Source of the DNA: Anaerolineales bacterium
GTDB taxonomy: Bacteria > Chloroflexota > Anaerolineae > Anaerolineales > UBA11579
Length of the DNA stretch: 62,176 nucleotides
Direction of reading: 5' to 3'
Assembly (NCBI GenBank): GCA_026129335.1
Contig: JAHCIH010000011.1
Coordinates: 1 to 62,176 of the forward strand
Shown: positions 1 to 7,492 of the stretch, in pieces
Position numbering within the stretch: the stretch's first letter is position 1
How the letters are laid out: the number at the start of each line of letters is the position of its first letter
Position numbers and translations under genes: made by a program
The notes under the pieces: model-generated
Databases searched by the model: none
Told to the model about the DNA's origin: nothing
Seen by the model: only the letters and a program-made list of their open reading frames with translations

Positions 1-1
1 C

Positions 2-91
2 CGCGGCCGCCCGGCGCTGCTGGTGCTGGCCCCACTGCTGTACGGCGGCTGCTACTTCGTCTACTTCATTCTGATGGCCCAGTCGTTCTGA
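2..91 (+). CDS. C-terminal end of a membrane protein (partial)
   Basis: An open frame enters from the left edge and stops at TGA 89-91. The 29 visible residues are strongly hydrophobic (Leu, Val, Tyr, Phe rich) and look like a last transmembrane helix followed by a short polar tail ending Gln-Ser-Phe. The rest of the gene lies outside the window, so no function can be given. It converges on the neck-like gene on the other strand. Confidence 0.5.
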   Translation, partial: RGRPALLVLAPLLYGGCYFVYFILMAQSF

Positions 92-122
92 CCGCGGCCT
101 GTCTGAAACCCGCACCATCTCC

Positions 123-965
123 CTAACACCCACCCGCCGCCATGAGGCGTGCCGCCCGTCGCGGCCGCCAGATGGGGAAGCTGCGCCTGGCCTCGGCCAG
201 GTCGCGCTGCGCCTGTTCCCACTGGGCGGCGAGGTGCGCGTCGCTGCCGCCCAGGCGGGCATGCTGCCAGCGCAGGGCACGCTCCACGCCGGCCGCGGCG
301 GCCAGTTCCGGCGGCAAGGCCGCCGCCAGCGGGTCGCCGGCGGCGCGCAGCGGCGGGTGCGCCGCCTGGTACCAGATGCGCAGCGGCCGCCCGGCAGCCA
401 GCGCATCGGCGAAGAGGATCAGCGCCGGCTCGCCCGGGGCGGCCGGCACGTAGTCCCAATCGTGCAGCGTGCGCCAGGGATTGAGCGCGGTGAGCCCGGG
501 GATGGCCAGGTAATCGATGCGCAGCGGACGGCGACGGCGCCATTCCAGCGTGGCTGTGAAGCTGCTGCCGGACTGCGCCGTGGAATGGCTCTCGTCCACC
601 AGGGGCAAATCGCCCAGGCCGCGCAAGCCGGCGTTGGCCAGTTCGATCATAGTCTGCAGCGGGTAATAGGCCGAGGCCAGCCCGTAGCGCTGGCCGGCCG
701 CCGCCGGGGCGCTCAGTTCCGCCGCCAAGCTGAAGGCGCCACTGGCGGCGTCGAAACCGGCCACGGCGGCGAACTCGCCCTCCGGCGCTTCGCCGCCCGC
801 CGCGACGATGAACAGCGCCCCGCCCTGCCACTCATCGTCGCGATGGCGGCCGGCCAGGGACGCATCGGCCAGCGCCGCCGGATCGCCGCCACTGGCGACG
901 CCCAGGCGCAGTTGGCCGAGCGCGGTGTACATGTCCTGCAACAGGTTGCTGAGCGTATAAGCCAT
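123..965 (-). CDS. Phage neck/head-completion-like protein of the outer phage gene set
   Basis: About 280 aa. The start at 965 (MAYTLSNLL) is chosen because AAGGGGGAT lies 5-6 nt upstream; two Met/Leu codons further upstream lack such a site. The protein has an N-terminal helical segment, a central part with alternating beta-type stretches, and a C-terminal helical, Ala/Arg-rich tail. This arrangement resembles phage connector or neck proteins encoded after the capsid gene, but I do not recognise a named family. It is on the same strand as, and downstream of, the interrupted SU10-type capsid gene, separated from it by two plus-strand chromosomal genes, and has the same type of ribosome site as the portal and terminase genes at 33.7 and 47 kb. 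A phage origin is likely; the exact role is uncertain. Confidence 0.55.
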   Translation of the reverse strand: MAYTLSNLLQDMYTALGQLRLGVASGGDPAALADASLAGRHRDDEWQGGALFIVAAGGEAPEGEFAAVAGFDAASGAFSLAAELSAPAAAGQRYGLASAYYPLQTMIELANAGLRGLGDLPLVDESHSTAQSGSSFTATLEWRRRRPLRIDYLAIPGLTALNPWRTLHDWDYVPAAPGEPALILFADALAAGRPLRIWYQAAHPPLRAAGDPLAAALPPELAAAAGVERALRWQHARLGGSDAHLAAQWEQAQRDLAEARRSFPIWRPRRAARLMAAGGC

Positions 966-994
966 CGCATATCCCCCTTGATGGCTCATATATA

Positions 995-1006
995 GCACAA
1001 ATGTTC
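995..1006 (-). promoter_or_regulatory. Degenerate LexA-type box upstream of the neck-like gene
   Basis: On the minus strand this reads GAACATTTGTGC, one base away from the Gram-positive LexA pattern GAAC-N4-GTTC. It lies about 30 nt upstream of the start codon, next to an AT-rich TATATA stretch. Two perfect GAAC-N4-GTTC sites occur at 28640 and 48598, also before phage genes. A single imperfect site is weak evidence by itself. Confidence 0.25.
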
Positions 1007-1103
1007 TTTTAGGCGGGGGTTGATTTTTTGCCTGTCAAGCATAACAATAGGGAACGTAGCCTTGTTTCTATAAAAAGAATTCGCCAAACAATGAGGAGAG
1101 ATC

Positions 1104-1703
1104 ATGGCTCAAAAACGAACCCTGCTAATTATCAGCCTGCTCATGCTGGCCTCACTGGCCTGCGGCCTTACCAGCATGGTGCAAGATGCCGTAGGCAACG
1201 CAGTCAACGACGCGGTCGGTGATGCCGTAGGCGGCATCCTCGGCGATGAGGCCGGCGGCCTGGTGGACGGCCTGCTGGGCGGCGGAGGCGCCATCAACAC
1301 CTCCAGCAATCTGTGGATCGATGTGCCGCGCATGCCTGGGATGGAAAACGAGAACCTGGAATTGCCATTGTTCATGCGCCTGTTCGTGCAGTTCGCCATA
1401 GGCCAGGTGCTGAGCGCGGTGGGTAGCGACATTGACATGGTGACTTTCACCACCCAGCACACCCCCGAAGATGTGCGCGCCTTTTATGAGGATGCCTTCG
1501 ACTTCAGCGATTGGGACACCGAATCGCAAAACTGCTTCACCGGCAGCGAAGTGAACTTCGAGGATGTGGGCGTGGCCTGCGCCTTCAGCAAAGAAGAGGA
1601 TGCCGGCGAAGCGGGGCTGATCATCATCGCCAACCGCGACCAGAACGCCAACATCACCAACGTCTACTTCCTGCGCGTGCAGGGCGGCATCGACCAGCCC
1701 TAA
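1104..1703 (+). CDS. Predicted lipoprotein of unknown function
   Basis: 199 aa. A type II signal peptide covers residues 1-19, with the lipobox ending at Cys20 (SLAC). Residues 25-65 are low-complexity Ala/Gly/Val/Asp (DAVG-type repeats), followed by a compact acidic domain to the end with two cysteines (in NCFTG and VACAF) that could form a disulphide. The ribosome site GAGGAGA stands 5 nt before the ATG. A rho-independent terminator follows directly, so it is a single-gene unit. It is on the opposite strand to the phage-type genes on both sides and is best read as a chromosomal gene. No family recognised. Confidence 0.75.
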   Translation: MAQKRTLLIISLLMLASLACGLTSMVQDAVGNAVNDAVGDAVGGILGDEAGGLVDGLLGGGGAINTSSNLWIDVPRMPGMENENLELPLFMRLFVQFAIGQVLSAVGSDIDMVTFTTQHTPEDVRAFYEDAFDFSDWDTESQNCFTGSEVNFEDVGVACAFSKEEDAGEAGLIIIANRDQNANITNVYFLRVQGGIDQP

Positions 1704-1722
1704 GCGGACAAGGTTTTTAGAT

Positions 1723-1752
1723 AAAAGCGGGCTGTCACCAGCCCGCTTTTTT
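1723..1752 (+). terminator. Rho-independent terminator after the lipoprotein gene
   Basis: Arms AGCGGGCTG (726-734 within the 1-kb block) and CAGCCCGCT, a 4-nt loop and a run of six T. It ends the lipoprotein transcript. Confidence 0.85.
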
Positions 1753-1765
1753 ATACTTCTTCTTC

Positions 1766-1873
1766 ACCACAAAGGCACAAAGACATGAAGAAAAAAGATC
1801 CACTCCCGGAAAAGACTGCCCAGCCAATCTCTAATCACTAATTAGCAATCCCCCCTTTGTGTCTTTGTGGTTG
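1766..1873. repeat. Dispersed ACCACAAAG inverted-repeat element, with an AATCACTAATTAGC-type core
   Basis: Left arm ACCACAAAGGCACAAAGA (1766 on) and right arm CTTTGTGTCTTTGTGGTT (about 1855-1872) are near-perfect inverse copies. Between them is a short run of the AATCTCTAATCACTAATTAGC type. Related arms recur at 2594, 31734 and 35013. No ORF inside. The right arm adjoins the promoter of the next gene. Confidence 0.7.
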
Positions 1874-1889
1874 TATATAATCCAGTTCA

Positions 1890-2597
1890 ATGACCACCCA
1901 GATCCAAGTCGAAGACATCCTCGTAGACGTGCAGTTCAAGCGCATCAAGCGGATGAACCTGCGCGTGCAGGCGCCGCACGGAGCGGTGCGCGTCTCGGCG
2001 CCCGCCTGGGTCAGCCTAGGCGCGGTGCAGCGCTTCGTGGCCGCCAACCTGGCCTGGATCCGCAAACAGCAGAAGCGCTTCGAAGGCCCGGCCGGCGAAG
2101 CGCCGCTGCGCTACCTGGACGGCGAGACGCTGTACCTGTGGGGCCGGCCCTACCCGCTGCGGCTGGCGCCGCGGCGGGGCCGCGGGCCGGCCGTGCAGCT
2201 GGGCGGAGGCGAGATCGTGCTGGGCGTGGGCACAGGCAGCAGCCGGCAGAAGCGGGCCGCGCAGGTGGCCGCCTGGTACCGCGAGCAGCTGCGCGGCGCG
2301 GCGCTGCCGCTGATCGCCAAGTGGGAGCCGGCCATCGGCCGGCGCATGAGCAGGCTGGCCATCCAGCAGATGAAGACGCGCTGGGGCAGCTGCAACACGG
2401 CCAACGGCGCCATCCGCCTGAACACGGAGCTGGCCAAGCGTCCGCCGCACCTGCTGGAATACGTGGTGGTGCACGAACTGGTGCACTTGATCGAACCGAG
2501 CCACAACCAGGTCTTCAAGGACCACATGACCCGGCTGATGCCCCAGTGGCGCGAATATCGCCGCGAGCTGAACCGCGCCGGGCCGGTTAATTCTTAA
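1890..2597 (+). CDS. YgjP/DUF45-type zinc metallopeptidase-like protein
   Basis: 235 aa, the usual size for the YgjP (DUF45, M48-like) family. The motif HELVHL near residue 192 supplies the two zinc-binding histidines and the catalytic glutamate, followed by SHNQVF, whose His is the likely third ligand. Upstream RWGSCN (around residue 167) is the typical family signature. The protein is soluble, with no signal peptide. There is no Shine-Dalgarno; instead TATAAT at 1876-1881 lies 8 nt before the ATG, which suggests a leaderless transcript. The gene is a chromosomal one between the outer phage's neck and capsid genes and on the opposite strand. The family is often linked to restriction or nucleotide metabolism, but its substrate is not known. 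Confidence 0.85.
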   Translation: MTTQIQVEDILVDVQFKRIKRMNLRVQAPHGAVRVSAPAWVSLGAVQRFVAANLAWIRKQQKRFEGPAGEAPLRYLDGETLYLWGRPYPLRLAPRRGRGPAVQLGGGEIVLGVGTGSSRQKRAAQVAAWYREQLRGAALPLIAKWEPAIGRRMSRLAIQQMKTRWGSCNTANGAIRLNTELAKRPPHLLEYVVVHELVHLIEPSHNQVFKDHMTRLMPQWREYRRELNRAGPVNS

Positions 2598-2657
2598 CCA
2601 CAAAGAACACAAAGGGCACGAAGAAATCTTTGTGTTCCTTTGTGTCTTTGTGGTTAA
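2594..2657. repeat. 64-bp TTAACCACAAAG inverted repeat
   Basis: Begins TTAACCACAAAG and ends CTTTGTGGTTAA, with nearly perfect complementarity through the arms. It is the most compact copy of the element seen at 1766 and 31734. It lies just after the YgjP stop codon and could act as a transcription end for genes on both strands, although no clear T-run follows. Confidence 0.75.
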
Positions 2658-2659
2658 GG

Positions 2660-2757
2660 GCGAGACCTTGTCCTGAGCGAAGGGATGCCTCGCCCCTAAC
2701 GTTTATCTTGCGCATTGTCTGCACTGGTAGGGGCGCAGCATGCTGCGCCCCTACGCG
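2660..2757. repeat. GGGGCG palindromic repeats between YgjP and the capsid fragment
   Basis: Two short palindromes: one around ATGCCTCGCCCC (2686-2698) and one of the form GTAGGGGCGCAGCATGCTGC (from 2727) closing with CGCCCCTAC. Similar units occur at 31864-31892 and 58991-59017. They are dispersed, intergenic, non-coding units. Confidence 0.6.
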
Positions 2758-2760
2758 TTC

Positions 2761-3460
2761 CTACGTCGTAATCCCCGTGATCTTGCCGTGGGCCTTGTTG
2801 TTGGCCAGCAGCAGCGAGAACTCGCCGACTACCTCGCCCTTGAGGCTGTCGCCAGAGCGGGCCAGCTCCTTCAGCTCGAAGCCGCGCAGCGTGTAGAAGC
2901 CCAGCTTGCCGCTCTCCAGCAGATAGGCGGTGTGCACCGGGCACCAGCGGTCCATCACCAGCTCCATTTCGCCATACTGGGTGATCACCCGCTCGATGGC
3001 GCTGAGGCCGAACTTGCTCTCATCCTGGCTGACGCGCACGAAGCTGCTGTTGTCCAGCAGGGCGCGCAGGTCGTTGGCCACGCGCGGGTTCATCACCAGC
3101 AGGTCGGGGTGGCCGCCATCCATGATGATCTCTTCCATCAGCGTATCCACGGCGGCCTTGCTGATCGCCCCGCCGGCGGGCTGCACATTGTCGGTGATGA
3201 ATGTCCCCAGGCCGCCCATGCTGCGCGGCTGGCCCACCGCCCCCGCTGAGCGCACACCGTGGAAGGCGGCGCGCTCCACCAGGCGCAGCAGGTGCGGCAC
3301 GGCCTTGTTGGCCTGGTACATGAACTCGTCGTCGATGCCGTGCTGCGAGATGGCCTGCATCGTGCCGGAGACCTGCACCGCCTTCTGGAAGATGCTGGTG
3401 TAGTTGTACGGCGCCTGCACGTCGCTGAGCGGGCCGAAGTCGGCATCGTCACCCTCGAGG
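2761..3460 (-). CDS. SU10/DUF5309-type major capsid protein, C-terminal part (gene split by prophage)
   Basis: About 229 codons of capsid sequence run from the attL core to TAG at 2761-2763. Features typical of the DUF5309/SU10 capsid family are visible: the SMGGLGTFI segment, the HPDLLVMNPRVANDL stretch, and a C-terminal beta domain. The frame stays open to 3570 through phage-derived codons, but no sensible start or ribosome site is present there, so this piece is probably not translated. Joining it to 30639-31078 at the shared 9-bp core gives one uninterrupted capsid protein of about 376 aa. The capsid gene was therefore intact before the inner prophage entered. Confidence 0.85.
3452..3460. 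other. attL core of the inner prophage
   Basis: CCCTCGAGG, identical to 30639-30647. To its left is capsid gene sequence; to its right is phage sequence. Removing everything between the two cores restores the capsid reading frame (…ARLEG|DDADF…), which fixes the junction. A short core is normal for a serine integrase. Confidence 0.9.
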
Positions 3461-3596
3461 GTCCTCACCCATAGGCAGAACTTTGTCTTCCTCACCCGCA
3501 CCCGCGGCAACGGGCCTCGACCCCGCCGCGTTCCCACACCTTGACAAACCCGCCCACTAGGGCCCAGCACCGCCGCCGGCGGGCTACACTGCCGGC

Positions 3597-3998
3597 ATGC
3601 CCGAGGCCGAATTCACCCTCTCGCTCTACAACCCCCGCTACAACCAGCACGATACCCTAGCCATCCGCGCCCACAGCCGCCGCCTGCGCCTCTCACGCCT
3701 CGGCGTCCTTGCCCAGCTCAGCCAGGAGGGCGCCAACGCCCCGCTCGTCTGGGAAGCGCCCATCGACGACCTGGTCACCTCCTGCGGCCTCGACAACATC
3801 CTGCTGCCGATGAACTTCGTGCCGCTGGTGATCGACATCTGGCAATATTGGCGAGACGCCCACCTGGCCGCCCCCGCCCTGCAGGTCGAATACCAGGCGC
3901 TCTTCGAGTGGATCAACGCCTTCAACGCACGCCAACCGCGCACCCCGTACTGGCAGCGCAGCCTGGTCAGCCGCCTCAAAAGGACCCTGGTCAGCTAA
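3597..3998 (+). CDS. Uncharacterised phage protein next to attL
   Basis: 133 aa, mixed alpha/beta, with a Trp/Tyr-rich C-terminal half and a basic tail (RLKRTL). No family recognised. There is no Shine-Dalgarno; TACACT at 3585-3590 lies 6 nt before the ATG, so a leaderless transcript is possible. In the excised circular phage it would be the first gene after the integrase on the same strand; in the lysogen it is cut off from it. It is followed 41 nt later by a winged-helix gene and a terminator, so the two form a small unit pointing away from the late genes: candidate lysogenic-conversion genes or an integrase accessory factor. Confidence 0.6.
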   Translation: MPEAEFTLSLYNPRYNQHDTLAIRAHSRRLRLSRLGVLAQLSQEGANAPLVWEAPIDDLVTSCGLDNILLPMNFVPLVIDIWQYWRDAHLAAPALQVEYQALFEWINAFNARQPRTPYWQRSLVSRLKRTLVS

Positions 3999-4039
3999 CC
4001 AAGAGTAAAATAACACCAGCCAAAACAAAGGAGGCAATC

Positions 4040-4312
4040 ATGGCTGAACCGTACAAAGACCTGGATGACCTCATCCTGCAAACCCTCAGGTTGCTCCAGG
4101 CGCAGAAAGCCGGCCCCGGGGGCCCTGCAATGAACATCGGCTTCATCGCAGAACGCTTCAACCTCGACACGAAACAGACCGATGCCTTAATTCAGAAGCT
4201 GCGGTCGCAGGGGCTGATCAACGCCGTGAAAGGCATGGGCAGCCACTATGAGTACCAGGCCTGCGAGATCACCGCTGAAGGCCTCGAATGGCTGCAAAAC
4301 CAGAACGGCTAA
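4040..4312 (+). CDS. Small winged-helix DNA-binding protein
   Basis: 90 aa. A helical N-terminus is followed by a winged-helix pattern: helix (FIAERF), recognition-like helix (KQTDALIQKLRSQGLI), then a beta wing (AVKGMGSHYEYQACEIT) and a closing helix. The start at 4040 has an ideal AAGGAGG site 5 nt upstream; longer versions of this frame run back into the previous gene and lack one. It resembles small MarR/ArsR-like adaptors more than a full repressor. Position next to attP in the circular phage makes it a candidate recombination directionality factor or moron regulator; that is inference only. A bidirectional terminator follows. Confidence 0.75.
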   Translation: MAEPYKDLDDLILQTLRLLQAQKAGPGGPAMNIGFIAERFNLDTKQTDALIQKLRSQGLINAVKGMGSHYEYQACEITAEGLEWLQNQNG

Positions 4313-4321
4313 AAGCACGAA

Positions 4322-4350
4322 AAAGCCCCCGGCTCTTCGCCGGGGGCTTT
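4322..4350. terminator. Bidirectional terminator between the winged-helix gene and the lysis genes
   Basis: Perfect 12-bp arms AAAGCCCCCGGC and GCCGGGGGCTTT with a 5-nt loop, with A and T runs on the two sides. It separates the rightward attL genes from the leftward late operon. Confidence 0.85.
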
Positions 4351-4367
4351 CCGTTTCCGCAGCAACG

Positions 4368-4739
4368 CTAGCCCAGGTTCTTGCTGGCCAGCGGCGGGAT
4401 GCGGTCGAACAGCTTGCGCAGTAAGTATTCGTAGATCAGGTGCGCCGTGGCCACGTAGCCGGCCACCAGGCCCACCACGGCGCCCAACCAGCCCAGCACC
4501 GCCGCGGCGAAGTCGAAGTCCAAGCCCGCCCAGGCCGGGAAGGCCGGCAGGCTCAGCGCGCTCCAGGCGAACGCCAGCACCAGGGCGCTCACCGCCGCCA
4601 CCGCCCGGATGGCGCCCTCGCCCTGGATCGGGCGGCCGATCTGGGCCGCCACCCAGCGCAGGCCCTGCACCACGAACGGCAGGGCCGCCAGCACATGGCC
4701 CATCGCCTGCAATTGTTCTTGTGAAAAATCCATCGTCAT
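4368..4739 (-). CDS. Putative holin
   Basis: 123 aa with two to three hydrophobic segments (about residues 12-30, 43-62 and 78-100) and a charged C-terminal tail with DRIPP. Size, topology and position, last in the late operon after the endolysin, fit a phage holin; no specific holin family is recognised. Start at 4739 is supported by AAGGAG 5-6 nt upstream. It would permeabilise the membrane to release or activate the endolysin encoded at 5027-6592. Confidence 0.65.
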   Translation of the reverse strand: MTMDFSQEQLQAMGHVLAALPFVVQGLRWVAAQIGRPIQGEGAIRAVAAVSALVLAFAWSALSLPAFPAWAGLDFDFAAAVLGWLGAVVGLVAGYVATAHLIYEYLLRKLFDRIPPLASKNLG

Positions 4740-4761
4740 TTCACTCCTTGCGCCGAGGAAA

Positions 4762-4790
4762 AATCAGCAATCAGCGTTCAGCAATCAGAG
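4762..4790. repeat. AATCAGCAATCAGC-type repeat within the lysis cassette
   Basis: A run of AATCAGC and TTCAGC units between the holin gene and the XhlA-like gene. The same type occurs in chromosomal gaps at 31096, 33690-33812 and 50344. Its presence inside the prophage shows the repeat is not restricted to the host side. Confidence 0.6.
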
Positions 4791-4820
4791 CCATCACCTC
4801 CTTCGCAATCCCCGGGCGGA

Positions 4821-5012
4821 CTAACCACCGCCCACAATCCCCAACACCTGGTTCAGCACCCACAAAATCACGGCCACGCCCAAAGAGCGCACCCACCAGG
4901 TGATCTCAGTTAGCTTGCTCTCGACCAGCTCCATGCGGGTCACCAATCCGGCACGGCCGTTGCCCCAGAGGGTGGCTTGGATGCGGGCTATCAAGTCTCG
5001 TTGGCTTGCCAT
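4821..5012 (-). CDS. XhlA-like small membrane protein
   Basis: 63 aa: an amphipathic, coiled-coil-like N-terminal half (residues about 18-35, VTRMELVESKLTEI) followed by one transmembrane helix and a Gly-rich end. This is the layout of the haemolysin XhlA/phage holin-associated family. Start at ATG 5012 (GAGGTG just upstream); a GTG two codons earlier is an alternative. It lies between endolysin and holin genes and probably helps lysis at the membrane. Confidence 0.65.
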   Translation of the reverse strand: MASQRDLIARIQATLWGNGRAGLVTRMELVESKLTEITWWVRSLGVAVILWVLNQVLGIVGGG

Positions 5013-5026
5013 GCTCACCTCGATGC

Positions 5027-6592
5027 CTACCTGCGCGGCAGGATCCTGTACTCGTTATAAATCTTCTTCCACTCCGGCAAGGTACTCTCCGTCAGCTGCG
5101 GCGGGCCGCCATGCTCCATTTCGTCGTCTTTGCGCGGCGGCACCGGGTCCAGGCCGGTGAAGTTGCTGATCACCTCGCCGTATCCCAAGGCCGGGTCGAA
5201 CGCGTTGTACCACTCCCAAAAGTTGGCCGCACGCAGCCCCATGTCCACGCAGGCTGCCAGAAACTGCTGCACTTCCTGCGGCGTCGGGCGCCAGCCATGC
5301 TCCTTGTAGGCCGCCCCAGTGGGCACAATTTCGACACTGGCCAGGGCGCGGTTCTCTGCCAGGCTGCGCTGCAGCTGCTGCGCCGGGTTGTTGGCCCCAG
5401 CCCAATACACCTGGGGCATATTCACATCGCAGCCGGCCAGAAACTCTTTCCAGGGCAGCTCGCGGTGCAGCGAGGGAAAGCGGAAACTGCTGAAGCCGAT
5501 CGGCACACCCAGCTTGGCTTGCTTCAGCAGGGCCATGTATTCTTTGGCCAACGGCGCCATACCCGTGCGCTTGAACTCGATCTCGGCGTTGACCACAAAG
5601 CCGTCCAAGTCAAGATCCTTCACCCGCCGGATGGCCGCGTCAGCCTCCTTCTCTGGGTAGCCGTAGATGTACTGCCAACCCCAGGCCTGGATGCCGCGGG
5701 CTTTCAAGGCCGCCACCAGTTCCGGCACCAGGTCCACGCCCTGGTGGATGTTGTACAGGTAGCCGCTCTCGGCCACCTTGATCAGCACGTGAGTCAGCCC
5801 GGCTTGCCGGGCGAACTCCGCCACTGCCTCCTCGCTGGGCGGCCGCCCCTCCTTGCCGCCCAGGATGCGATAGATGATCCACAGATACATGCCCTTGCCC
5901 TGCAAAATAGTGCTCATGGCTGCTGCCCCCTCCTCTTTCGGGGTCTCCTTCGGCTCCGCTGGCGCCGGCTTAGGCCAATTGATCGACACCAACGGCGTAT
6001 CCGCCTTCTCCAGCTGGCTCAGCGGCATCCAGCTCTCCGCCGAAGCCGCGAACAGCGGCACAATGATCCCCCGGCTGTCGATGGCGTTGCCCAGCTTGTT
6101 GTCGCTCACCCGGATGCTGCTAAACGGGTCATTGAAAAGCCAGGGGTGCGTGGCCGGCGTAATCTTCCACGGCCCCACCAGCGGCACCGTCTCGATGCGC
6201 GCCCACTTCCCGCGGATCTCCAACACGCGCACCAGGTTGCCCACGCTCGTCACCGGCTGCCCCACTGGCGGCTGCGGCCAGGGGCCGTGCGCCGGGATGT
6301 AAATCCGCACGTTCGCCGGCCGCTTCGCTGGGATGTACTCAGCATTGCCCTGCGCGTTGAACACCCCGCCGTCAATCCACAAAAATTCGCGGTAGGCGGC
6401 TTCATCCACCTGCAGGCTGCGCACCCAGGCCAGCATCTCCGGGCTGTACTTCACCGCCCGCTTCGAACCGTCGGGCTTCTCAAAATAGGGCGCCACCGCC
6501 GGATAGTAGGCGCTCGGGTTGGCCTGCATCTTGGCCCACTCATTGCTCGGGTGCTTGCCGGGGGCCGGTACGCGTACGCGGTACAAGTTCAT
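5027..6592 (-). CDS. Endolysin-like protein with SH3-like and TIM-barrel domains
   Basis: 521 aa. Residues 1-200 contain an SH3-like region (VGNLVRVLEIRGKWARIETV), typical of wall-binding modules. A Pro/Glu linker (about 206-222) precedes a TIM-barrel-like domain (about 225-490) with the pattern of glycoside-hydrolase barrels: THVLIKV, AWGWQYIYGY, DGFVVNAEIEF (acidic residues at a strand end), IGFSSFR, NMPQVYW and FWEWY. Upstream of XhlA and holin, it is the lytic enzyme or a wall-associated tail hydrolase. The exact glycosidase family is not identified. Its ATG overlaps the stop of the winged-helix gene (ATGA). Confidence 0.7.
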   Translation of the reverse strand: MNLYRVRVPAPGKHPSNEWAKMQANPSAYYPAVAPYFEKPDGSKRAVKYSPEMLAWVRSLQVDEAAYREFLWIDGGVFNAQGNAEYIPAKRPANVRIYIPAHGPWPQPPVGQPVTSVGNLVRVLEIRGKWARIETVPLVGPWKITPATHPWLFNDPFSSIRVSDNKLGNAIDSRGIIVPLFAASAESWMPLSQLEKADTPLVSINWPKPAPAEPKETPKEEGAAAMSTILQGKGMYLWIIYRILGGKEGRPPSEEAVAEFARQAGLTHVLIKVAESGYLYNIHQGVDLVPELVAALKARGIQAWGWQYIYGYPEKEADAAIRRVKDLDLDGFVVNAEIEFKRTGMAPLAKEYMALLKQAKLGVPIGFSSFRFPSLHRELPWKEFLAGCDVNMPQVYWAGANNPAQQLQRSLAENRALASVEIVPTGAAYKEHGWRPTPQEVQQFLAACVDMGLRAANFWEWYNAFDPALGYGEVISNFTGLDPVPPRKDDEMEHGGPPQLTESTLPEWKKIYNEYRILPRR

Positions 6593-6822
6593 TCTCGTTC
6601 CTCCTGCAGCCGGCTGTGCTGCACCTTCGTCAGGCCGTACACGTCCTCGCCCCGCTGCACAATGTGGCCTTCTTCGGCCAGGTGCTCCAGCGCGTCCCGC
6701 GTCGCCTTCAAGGTCTCGCCCAGCGCCGTGGCCACCGCGCCTACACTCCAGCCAAAGTTCGGCTGGTAGCCGGGCTGGTCCTCGCGCATGTACTCAAGCA
6801 CCGCCTGCTCAAATTTATTCAC
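6589..6822 (-). CDS. Small winged-helix protein in the late operon
   Basis: 77 aa starting with GTG at 6822, which overlaps the TAA of the preceding gene (GTGAATAA). The pattern helix, SVGAVATALGETLKATRDAL, then HLAEEGHIVQRGEDVYGLT is a winged helix-turn-helix. Its stop overlaps the endolysin start. A DNA-binding fold between tail and lysis genes is unusual; it may regulate late expression or have been recruited to a structural role. Confidence 0.7.
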   Translation of the reverse strand: MNKFEQAVLEYMREDQPGYQPNFGWSVGAVATALGETLKATRDALEHLAEEGHIVQRGEDVYGLTKVQHSRLQEERE

Positions 6823-7492
6823 CGCCGGCCTCCAGCAACCCGACCCCGCTCTCCACCAGCCGGCGCACATTCAGCTCCACCGGGCGCAGGTCCTCCAACT
6901 CCTTCAGCGGCTCCTGCTCCAGCAGCCATTTGCGTGTCTCGCCGCGGGTCAGCAGCGCTTCCACCCGCCGGCGCGGCTCCAGAGGCAATGCGCACAGCTG
7001 CTCAAAGGTCACCCCGCGCAGCCGGCCAAAATTTTCAATATCCATCGCACACAGGCGCATTGTCTGCGCCTCCCACAGCTCCGCCTCCAATTGGTAGCGC
7101 CGCTCGGGGGTGATTTCGCCCACCAGCTCCTTCAACGCGTCGGCCTGCTGGTAGAAGCGCAGGAACTCGCGCTCAGTGTCGGCGATCGTGCGCCCCACCT
7201 CCTCCAGCCGCATGCGCAGCCGGCGCACTTCCACTCCAGCTCGCCGGCGAAGCAAGTCGTCATACTGGCCGGCGTCTCTCACCTGGATCTCTTTCTCTTC
7301 CAGGTCAATCAGCAAAATATCCCGCTCGGCATACAGCTCCCGCAGCCCCCGCAGCCGCTTGTACACTTCGCGCAGCGCTTGCTTGTACTGGCCGTACGGC
7401 GTCAGGCCCGCTCGGGCGGTCACCAGCCAGTCATCCTGGAAGGCGCTCATGCCCGTCATATGGTCCTGCAGCAATTCGCCCAATTGATGCAT
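6815..7492 (-). CDS. Coiled-coil protein after the fibre gene
   Basis: 225 aa, highly charged (Arg, Glu, Leu), predicted mostly helical with long heptad-like stretches around residues 35-65 and 85-130. Start ATG 7492 overlaps the fibre stop (TGATG) and has GGAGG 4 nt upstream; a GTG one codon earlier is possible. No family recognised. Translational coupling to the Kelch fibre gene suggests a fibre-associated or assembly factor, such as a fibre chaperone. Confidence 0.6.
   Translation of the reverse strand: MHQLGELLQDHMTGMSAFQDDWLVTARAGLTPYGQYKQALREVYKRLRGLRELYAERDILLIDLEEKEIQVRDAGQYDDLLRRRAGVEVRRLRMRLEEVGRTIADTEREFLRFYQQADALKELVGEITPERRYQLEAELWEAQTMRLCAMDIENFGRLRGVTFEQLCALPLEPRRRVEALLTRGETRKWLLEQEPLKELEDLRPVELNVRRLVESGVGLLEAGGE

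Noticed and set aside
3452..3460. tRNA gene as integration site
   Set aside because: No tRNA is seen at either end; the flanks are capsid coding sequence.
2761..3570. A separate 269-aa protein starting near 3570
   Set aside because: The first part is phage-derived sequence from beyond attL; the capsid homology starts exactly at the core.
5006..6769. Plus-strand open frame of 587 codons
   Set aside because: Antisense of the endolysin-like gene, which has clear domains and overlaps with its neighbours.
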